Shown here in pieces: positions 1 to 4,759 of a DNA stretch of 5,496 nt. The notes beneath the pieces were generated by a model. The model was not told the DNA's origin, searched no databases, and was given only the letters and a program-made list of their open reading frames with translations. How positions within the stretch are numbered: position 1 is the first letter of the stretch; every line of letters starts with the position of its first letter. The position numbers and the translations under genes were made by a program. Origin of the DNA: Planctomycetaceae bacterium UBA2972 (GTDB taxonomy: Bacteria > Planctomycetota > Planctomycetia > Pirellulales > Pirellulaceae). The stretch lies in assembly GCA_002348315.1 (NCBI GenBank), contig DEAW01000174.1:1-5496 (forward strand). The letters run 5' to 3'.

Positions 1-110
1 AGCGATGTAACGGCACCCCAGTGGAGCCGTCGATATCCGGTTTCCTCACCCCAATGGTCATGGCTGTCAGCCGAGTTAAACGATTTGTAAGGTGAACGAT
101 CCTCAGCCAC
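1..110 (-). CDS. Unidentified protein, N-terminal fragment running off the left edge
   Basis: On the minus strand a reading frame opens with GTG at 110-108 and stays open for 36 codons to the window edge. It begins M-A-E-D-R-S-P-Y-K-S-F and is polar, rich in Asp, His and Ser, then turns more hydrophobic at the very end (W-G-A-V-T-S-L), which could lead into a membrane segment beyond the edge. It lies 56 bp downstream of the GspE-like gene on the same strand, so it is a plausible third operon member. No strong Shine-Dalgarno is seen; CGGGA about 12 bases upstream is at best weak. No in-frame ATG or other standard start lies between it and the end of the preceding gene. I do not recognise the protein. 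The gene is inferred from context, the open frame and protein-like composition, and a chance open frame of this length is possible. Confidence 0.45.
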   Translation of the reverse strand, partial: MAEDRSPYKSFNSADSHDHWGEETGYRRLHWGAVTS

Positions 111-166
111 TGTTTGAATTCCCGGAGTTAAACGTGTAGTTAATGCATTATTACTTGCTATATAAG

Positions 167-1507
167 TTAACTCGACATTGCTCGCTGTAATTCCTGAATC
201 GAAGTTATACCTTGAGCTAAATGTAGAATGCCTTCCTGCTGTGTGGATTTGTTACCAAGTTGTTGAGCAAGCTGGCGAAGGGCATTTAAATCGGGTTGAG
301 TCGCGACGGCCTGACGTAATTGGTCATCCATGGCGATCAACTCGAACATCCCGGTTCGCCCCATAAATCCACGGCCCGAACAGACATTACATTGTTCAGG
401 TAAGTTTCCGTTTTCATCAGGTACGGGCTGGAAGTGCTGATAGAGTACTTGAACGTGTGACGGAGGCAGCCCTAACTGCTGGATGTATTGAGGGCCGGGC
501 TGGAAAGGTTGCCGGCAGTTTTCACAAAGCTTGCGACACAACCGCATGTGCATAACACCGTTGAGACATTTGGCGAACTTGTCGGGTGAAACTCCGAGAG
601 ATCGAATTTTGTGAATCGCTTCAACACCATCGGTTGCATTGATCGAGATGATCGACATGCGGTTATTCTGCAAAGCTTCTTCGCAGAGAGTTTCCAATGT
701 TTCTTTGTCCGGGACGTGGGGCAGGACGAAAACGTCAGGTTCTTTGAGTCGTGCTTTCTCAATCTGTTTTGGAAAAGTCTCGCCAGCAGCCAGATCTACT
801 TCCATCGTCTGAATGTTTTCCACTTCGGTTTCACCGAGTCCCATCGGCTCCAGGCAAATAAAGTCTCGCATGAACCGATCGGTCGCTCCCAAAGCGTGCG
901 TCCAGGCTGTAGAGAGTCCACCTCCGTTGGCAGGTGCCGAGATAATAAAAATTCCCGAGTGAACTTGCTGCGAATCATCCTCCATGTATTTACCCGTGAG
1001 CCGTTTAAATTCATCAAGAATTTCTTCGCGAATACCAAGCTCGCTGATTGCCTTAAAACGCGGCTTTTTTGGTTGCAGTTTGATAATGATTCGTTCGCCG
1101 GTTTGAGTACCCACGGTGGTGATATGACAACGCCGCCCGATCTCACCACTGTTGGCCGTGAATTCACCCTTTTGTTCACTCACGCGATCCTGAGCGTTGA
1201 GGTGCGCCAGCGTTTTCATGACGGCAACCATCATCGTGGCATTTTGAGGATCCAGCATGGGTAATTGCTGCCATAACCCATCTACTTCGATTTGCGAAGT
1301 AGCACCCTGTATCGTGCAATCAATGAGCAGACGTTCGGCGTCATTGACAAGGGATTCATAAAGCACTTGTTTGACGGGAACGATTCCCATGGACTGTCGG
1401 CACTGAATTTCTGCAGTTTGATTCGCAGAGTTATCACCTGTGGTTGCTCGGACGTCGACAGGTGGTCCCATTTCATTAGGGGATAGTCCTTCGGTATCTG
1501 TGGCCAT
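167..1507 (-). CDS. GspE/PilB-related secretion or pilus ATPase homologue with degenerate nucleotide-binding motifs (probable pseudo-ATPase)
   Basis: This 446-residue protein follows the GspE/PilB fold order: an N-terminal domain (about 44-145), a RecA-like ATPase domain (about 185-325), a zinc module and a C-terminal helical end. Family members assemble as cytoplasmic hexamers that power pilus or pseudopilus extension at the inner membrane. The key motifs are altered. Where GSGKTT is expected there is GGGLST (195-200), so Leu198 replaces the Walker A Lys. The Asp box reads C-L-E-P (218-221). The Walker B region keeps Asp258 but has P263-H264 in place of Gly-Glu. The His box has lost both His (residues 281-293). 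In contrast, the zinc site Cys328, Cys331, Cys373 and Cys376 and the following G-R-T-G-M-F-E-L stretch are well kept. The frame is full length with no stops, so it is a maintained gene rather than a decaying one. The ATG at 1507 follows the PilT-like gene by 73 bp and has no clear Shine-Dalgarno. Loss of ATP hydrolysis is an inference; the fold assignment is firm. Confidence 0.88.
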   Translation of the reverse strand: MATDTEGLSPNEMGPPVDVRATTGDNSANQTAEIQCRQSMGIVPVKQVLYESLVNDAERLLIDCTIQGATSQIEVDGLWQQLPMLDPQNATMMVAVMKTLAHLNAQDRVSEQKGEFTANSGEIGRRCHITTVGTQTGERIIIKLQPKKPRFKAISELGIREEILDEFKRLTGKYMEDDSQQVHSGIFIISAPANGGGLSTAWTHALGATDRFMRDFICLEPMGLGETEVENIQTMEVDLAAGETFPKQIEKARLKEPDVFVLPHVPDKETLETLCEEALQNNRMSIISINATDGVEAIHKIRSLGVSPDKFAKCLNGVMHMRLCRKLCENCRQPFQPGPQYIQQLGLPPSHVQVLYQHFQPVPDENGNLPEQCNVCSGRGFMGRTGMFELIAMDDQLRQAVATQPDLNALRQLAQQLGNKSTQQEGILHLAQGITSIQELQRAMSS

Positions 1508-1580
1508 AGTTTCGGTTGTATTTTTTCAGGGAGAGAGATGGTAAGTGAAGTTTAGGATTGGAACTATTTGAGGGTTCTGA

Positions 1581-2747
1581 TTAGATGATCCCGGGAGTGG
1601 AGACGTTGATACCTTTGATCGCCATTTTGAGTGCGTCTCTGTTGGGAGCTACCCGGAAAGCTGTTTCCCGGTCAATCAATTCGTCATCGATCAACTGTTT
1701 CAGACTCATCGTAAAGTCCTGCATTCCTTCTTCCGCACCGATACGAATGGCATCAGGTAGCTTTTCATCACTCCCTTCGAGAACCAGCTTGGTGATCATG
1801 GGGTTGAACGTCATGATTTCGCAGGTTGGCACTCGTCCCACTCCTTCACGGATTGAGGGGAGTAATTTTTGAGCCACGATCCCTTTCATGTTAAAGGCGA
1901 TCGCACTACGAATCGCTCCGTGCATTTCTTCGGAAAAGAGGTCAAGAATACGGCCGATCGTGGTGGCAGAGCTTGATGCATGAACCGTTCCAAAAACAAG
2001 GTGGCCGGTTTCGGCAGCGTGAATCGCTGTCATAAAGGTTTCTTCATCACGCATCTCTCCCACCAGGATGATATCGGGGTCTTCTCGCACCGCATGTTTC
2101 ATGGCGATTTCGAAGTCCTTTACATCCTGTCCAACCTCGCGTTGATTGATTAGACATTTGTCTTCGGTGTAAACAAATTCAATCGGATCTTCAAGCGTCA
2201 GAATGTGCTTACGGTAGATACTGTTCACGTAATTCAGCATCGAGGCAATGGTGGTGGACTTCCCTGAACCAGTCACTCCTGCCAGCAGAACCATTCCCTG
2301 GTCGTAATGGCAAAGTGATTCCATAACAGGAGGCAGATGCAGGCCTTTGAAGTCAGGAATCCAGTTGCTAATCCGACGAGCCACCAATCCGATATTGCCG
2401 AGCTGAGTCAGCATATTGACTCGGAATCTCCAGGTCTCACCATCCACATCCACCGTGTGGGCAAAGTCGGCCCCTCCTTCGTCTTCGAAGATTTTACGAT
2501 TCTTCTTATCCATCATCGGGAACAGAAGTCGCACCATCTCTTCACGTTCGATGGGGCCTCGATTTAGCTCACGCAGTGAGCCGTCGACACGCACGATCGG
2601 CGGACGACCAACTTTAAGATGCAAGTCAGAGCCTTCCAGTTTGACCAACGCACGGAAGATCTTATCCACTTCCAGCTCTTCCTTCTTATGTAGGAATCGC
2701 TCCATGTCCTGATCAACATTAGCTGCGGGCTGTTCTGTCGAGGCCAT
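1581..2747 (-). CDS. pilT: PilT-like type IV pilus retraction ATPase
   Basis: This is a 388-residue hexameric AAA-type motor of the PilT/PilU family. Such proteins act on the cytoplasmic face of the inner membrane and drive depolymerisation of type IV pili for twitching, adhesion or DNA uptake. The N-terminal PAS-like part carries G-S-D-L-H-L-K-V-G-R-P-P (39-50). The ATPase core has Walker A GVTGSGKS (157-164, Lys163), Asp box LEDPIE (185-190), Walker B DIILVGE (225-231, Glu231) followed by M-R-D-E-E-T, and His box TGHLVFGTVH (247-256), all intact. No cysteine zinc module is present, as usual for PilT. The C-terminal retraction motif, AIRNLIRE in classical PilT, reads MITKLVLE (317-324), so both Arg are missing. 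The ATG at 2747 has GGAG nine bases upstream (2757-2760), which fixes the start. It is first in a likely minus-strand operon. The family is certain; the choice among PilT, PilU and a lineage-specific paralogue is not. Confidence 0.93.
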   Translation of the reverse strand: MASTEQPAANVDQDMERFLHKKEELEVDKIFRALVKLEGSDLHLKVGRPPIVRVDGSLRELNRGPIEREEMVRLLFPMMDKKNRKIFEDEGGADFAHTVDVDGETWRFRVNMLTQLGNIGLVARRISNWIPDFKGLHLPPVMESLCHYDQGMVLLAGVTGSGKSTTIASMLNYVNSIYRKHILTLEDPIEFVYTEDKCLINQREVGQDVKDFEIAMKHAVREDPDIILVGEMRDEETFMTAIHAAETGHLVFGTVHASSSATTIGRILDLFSEEMHGAIRSAIAFNMKGIVAQKLLPSIREGVGRVPTCEIMTFNPMITKLVLEGSDEKLPDAIRIGAEEGMQDFTMSLKQLIDDELIDRETAFRVAPNRDALKMAIKGINVSTPGII

Positions 2748-2756
2748 CGTATCATG

Positions 2757-2760
2757 CTCC
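2757..2760 (-). promoter_or_regulatory. Shine-Dalgarno of the pilT-like gene
   Basis: Minus-strand GGAG lies nine bases before the ATG at 2747. It is the clearest ribosome binding site in the window and settles the choice of start. The ATG at 2773 on the same strand is out of frame with the ATPase. Confidence 0.6.
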
Positions 2761-2798
2761 AGCTGGTCGGCATCTGCCGGTTAATTTGTGTGGGTTTT

Positions 2799-2817
2799 CG
2801 TTTGAAGATTTCAAACG
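2799..2817. repeat. Perfect inverted repeat, 8-bp arms and 3-base loop
   Basis: CGTTTGAA (2799-2806), spacer GAT, then TTCAAACG (2810-2817). The arms are exact reverse complements. It sits about 50 bp upstream of the pilT-like start, so it would fall in the mRNA leader or act as a DNA operator. It cannot be a terminator for a neighbouring gene because both flanking genes point away from it. Confidence 0.55.
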
Positions 2818-2830
2818 CTTTTGGAAAAGC
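2817..2830. repeat. Perfect inverted repeat, 6-bp arms and 2-base centre
   Basis: GCTTTT (2817-2822), GG, AAAAGC (2825-2830). It directly abuts, and shares one base with, the repeat at 2799-2817, giving a tandem pair of dyads. As RNA the two-base loop would be too tight, so the outer pairs only would form. A protein-binding dyad is the more natural reading. Confidence 0.4.
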
Positions 2831-2869
2831 TGTATCTTAGAATTGTTCTCCTAATTAACAGTACAAACA

Positions 2870-2875
2870 AGTATA
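2870..2875 (-). promoter_or_regulatory. Possible -10 box for the pilT-like operon
   Basis: TATACT on the minus strand, about 122 bp upstream of the ATG at 2747. No convincing -35 hexamer is found 16-18 bases upstream, so this rests on the -10 match alone. If it is used, the two inverted repeats at 2799-2830 would lie in the transcribed leader. Confidence 0.25.
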
Positions 2876-2923
2876 GCACACGATTTTTGCTCTGGTTGCA
2901 CACATAAATGTCGACTGATAGGC

Positions 2924-2961
2924 CCGGCCGACTCATCGCAAACGAACGTAAAGCCGGCCGG
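2924..2961. repeat. GC-rich inverted arms CCGGCCG / CGGCCGG
   Basis: The arms at 2924-2930 and 2955-2961 are exact reverse complements separated by 24 bases. Each arm is also nearly self-complementary (CGGCCG core), so the elements could equally be read as two copies of one short palindromic site. They stand out against an AT-rich background in the middle of the divergent promoter region. Confidence 0.35.
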
Positions 2962-2984
2962 TTATAGTGGTGAAATAAATAATC

Positions 2985-2990
2985 TATACT
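2985..2990 (+). promoter_or_regulatory. Possible -10 box for the TIM barrel-hisF unit
   Basis: TATACT lies 57 bp upstream of the ATG at 3048. At 17 bases upstream the hexamer is TTATAG, a poor -35 match. It is plausible only as a -10-led promoter. Confidence 0.25.
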
Positions 2991-3047
2991 GAATGCACAG
3001 ATTAACAGGCACAGAATTTATTCGTACTCTCGCTTGATTGGATTACC

Positions 3048-3890
3048 ATGAGTCAGTTTTTAATGCACCGCCGACAACTACTTGCGACTGCCGCCGCCGC
3101 GGGAGTTTCGATGTTTGATCTCCCCAGTCTTTCTGCAGCTGAAGATCCATACAAAGGATTACCAATTGGTATTCAGAGTTATTCACTAAGAGGATTTAAT
3201 CTGCTTGAGGCAATTCGGCACATTGAGGGCATGGGGCTCCATTATGTCGAGTTCTATCCTAACCACGTGCCCAAAGAAATTGATGCCGAGGGTCTGAGCA
3301 ACCTTCAGGACTTGCTCAAGAAAGCGAAGATTAAAATTGCGGCTCATGGAGTGTGGAGCTTCAATAACAATCATGAGTTTAACAAGAGCATTTTTGCTTT
3401 TGCAAAACGCCTGGGAATTAAATGCCTGACGGCAAATCCAACACCGGATTCATTCGAGTCGCTTGATAAGCTCGTGGCTGAATATAAAATTCGAATCGCG
3501 ATTCATAATCATGGGCCGGATGCTCTCTATGACAAAATCGACTCGGTGGTCGATGCGGTCAAGGATCATCACCCACTGATCGGCGCCTGCGTGGATACAG
3601 GACACTTCATCCGCAGTAAGGAAGATCCGGTCGAAGCCGTAATGAAGCTCAACAAACGAGTCTTTGCGTTGCACATTAAAGATGAAGCTAAGATGGAAAA
3701 AGTTTCGCACAACACCATCATTGGCGAGGGGCACCTGGATGTGGTCGGAATCTTCAAAGCCTTGAAGAAGGTTAAGTTCCCGGCAGACGGGTCGATCTCT
3801 TTGGAATATGAAGCGAATCCGGAGAACCCGATCGATGATATCAAACAGTGCATTGAAGTAGCCAAAGACGCTATTGCTAAAGTGTACTAG
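3048..3890 (+). CDS. Exported xylose isomerase-like TIM barrel protein (sugar phosphate isomerase/epimerase family)
   Basis: This is a 280-residue protein of the AP-endonuclease-2/xylose isomerase-like TIM barrel family, whose members isomerise, epimerise or dehydrate sugars and polyols using a divalent metal. The N terminus is a twin-arginine type signal: R8-R9-Q-L-L, then a hydrophobic Ala-rich run to about residue 23, with likely cleavage after L-S-A-A (residue 31), so the mature protein should act in the periplasm. Barrel landmarks are I-G-I-Q-S-Y-S-L-R (40-48), V-E-F-Y (67-70), H100-G, I-H-N-H-G-P (152-157), C-V-D-T-G-H (181-186), L-H-I-K-D (208-212) and L-E-Y-E (252-255). Asp183, His209 and Glu253 match the usual metal ligands; the first ligand, normally Glu, is His153 here. 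The start at 3048 lacks a good Shine-Dalgarno; ATG at 3063 would still keep the twin arginines. The substrate cannot be assigned. It is followed by hisF after 30 bp. Confidence 0.88.
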   Translation: MSQFLMHRRQLLATAAAAGVSMFDLPSLSAAEDPYKGLPIGIQSYSLRGFNLLEAIRHIEGMGLHYVEFYPNHVPKEIDAEGLSNLQDLLKKAKIKIAAHGVWSFNNNHEFNKSIFAFAKRLGIKCLTANPTPDSFESLDKLVAEYKIRIAIHNHGPDALYDKIDSVVDAVKDHHPLIGACVDTGHFIRSKEDPVEAVMKLNKRVFALHIKDEAKMEKVSHNTIIGEGHLDVVGIFKALKKVKFPADGSISLEYEANPENPIDDIKQCIEVAKDAIAKVY

Positions 3891-3920
3891 AGTTAAGCTG
3901 AGACCAAGAGTCATTATCTA

Positions 3921-4688
3921 ATGTTGGCGAATCGAATTATTCCCTGCCTGGATGTTGAGAGTGGGCGGGTTGTAAAAGGTACGAATTTCGTAAATCTACG
4001 CGACGCTGGAGATCCGGTGGAAGTCGCCTCGCGGTATGAACGCGAAGGTGCTGATGAACTGGTCTTTCTGGATATCACGGCTAGTCATGAGGGCCGTGAT
4101 ATTATGCTTGATGTTGTGAAGCGGACGGCCGAGCAAATTTTTATGCCGCTCACCGTAGGAGGCGGAATTCGGTCGATTGAAGATATTCGGTCGCTGCTTA
4201 ATGCCGGAACCGACAAAGTGTCAATCAACTCGGCGGCCTGTAAAGATCCTGAATTTGTTCGGGAAGCAGCCAGGAAATTTGGAAGCCAGTGTATTGTCGT
4301 GAATATTGACCCCAAACGCATTCAACGCGATGGGCGTGAAGTCTGGGAAGTTCATATCAATGGCGGACGCAAACCGACAGGGCTGGAAGCCGTTAGCTGG
4401 GCACAGGAAGTCGAACGTCTCGGAGCAGGAGAAATCGTACTTACAAGTATGGACTGCGATGGTACTAAGGATGGCTATGATATCGAAATCACCCGGGCAG
4501 TGAGCGAAGCGGTCTCGATTCCGGTGGTTGCCAGTGGGGGTGCCGGTTCTCCGGATCATCTGGCAGACGCCATTCTGTTGGGAAAAGCAGATGCTGCTCT
4601 GGCTGCAAGTATCTTCCATTTTGGAGAATACACAATTCAGCAAACCAAACAGTTTATGGCAGATCGTGGAGTTCCGGTTCGACTTTGA
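3921..4688 (+). CDS. hisF: Imidazole glycerol phosphate synthase, cyclase subunit HisF
   Basis: HisF is the cyclase half of the HisF-HisH complex. It joins ammonia supplied by HisH to PRFAR, giving imidazole glycerol phosphate for histidine synthesis and AICAR for purine recycling, in the cytoplasm. The 255 residues match the family length. The catalytic acids are Asp11 (I-P-C-L-D-V) and Asp130 (V-N-I-D-P-K), exactly at the usual positions. The two phosphate-binding halves of this doubled half-barrel are visible: T-V-G-G-G-I-R (78-84) and S-I-N-S-A-A (101-106), then A-S-G-G-A-G (204-209) and A-A-S-I-F-H (228-233). L-T-S-M-D-C-D-G-T (174-182) is also typical. The ATG at 3921 is preceded by only a weak purine stretch (AAGAG). 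It lies 30 bp after the TIM barrel gene, so co-transcription is likely. No other his gene is in the window. Confidence 0.97.
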   Translation: MLANRIIPCLDVESGRVVKGTNFVNLRDAGDPVEVASRYEREGADELVFLDITASHEGRDIMLDVVKRTAEQIFMPLTVGGGIRSIEDIRSLLNAGTDKVSINSAACKDPEFVREAARKFGSQCIVVNIDPKRIQRDGREVWEVHINGGRKPTGLEAVSWAQEVERLGAGEIVLTSMDCDGTKDGYDIEITRAVSEAVSIPVVASGGAGSPDHLADAILLGKADAALAASIFHFGEYTIQQTKQFMADRGVPVRL

Positions 4689-4701
4689 TCACCGTTGGTG
4701 A
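4689..4701 (+). repeat. Short hairpin directly after the hisF stop
   Basis: TCACC (4689-4693), loop GTT, GGTGA (4697-4701) begins at the base after the hisF TGA. The five-pair stem is followed by AT-rich sequence but no T-run, so it does not qualify as an intrinsic terminator. It may be a chance structure or an mRNA 3' end. Confidence 0.25.
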
Positions 4702-4759
4702 ATAGAATAAAGTCGCATCCATCCTGATCATTTCATTTGTCCTGTTTAGTAAGCGTGCG

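Larger units (their letters stand above)
2748..3047. promoter_or_regulatory. Divergent intergenic region between the pilT-like operon and the TIM barrel gene
   Basis: These 300 bp separate two divergent transcription units and must hold the promoters for both. The sequence is mostly AT-rich with a GC-rich island at about 2921-2961. It contains two adjacent perfect inverted repeats near the pilT-like start, a pair of GC-rich inverted arms, and a TATACT box facing each direction. No protein-coding gene is supported here. The only open frame noticed is a 19-codon one at 2908-2967 without a ribosome binding site. Confidence 0.6.

Noticed and set aside
73..134. 10-base direct repeat GAGTTAAACG at 73-82 and 125-134
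   Set aside because: There are only two copies, one inside the putative left-edge gene and one upstream of it; a similar CCGAGTTAAAC also occurs at about 5311. Nothing suggests an array or mobile element.
141..150. Perfect palindrome TAATGCATTA
   Set aside because: It is ten bases in AT-rich intergenic DNA with no T-run and no second copy, so chance is sufficient explanation.
611..1264. 217-codon open frame on the plus strand inside the GspE-like gene
   Set aside because: It lies antisense to a well-supported gene, shows no recognisable motif and has a shadow-like composition (many Phe, Arg, Ser, Cys).
1508..1580. Possible promoter or terminator between the two ATPase genes
   Set aside because: There is no stem-loop followed by a T-run and no convincing -35/-10 pair; the gap is better read as an intra-operon spacer.
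2908..2967. 19-codon open frame beginning M-S-T-D-R-P-G-R-L
   Set aside because: It has a protein-like start but no Shine-Dalgarno, is very short, and an open run of this length is common by chance.
3450..3914. 154-codon minus-strand frame across the TIM barrel gene
   Set aside because: It is antisense to a gene with clear family motifs and no independent support exists for it.
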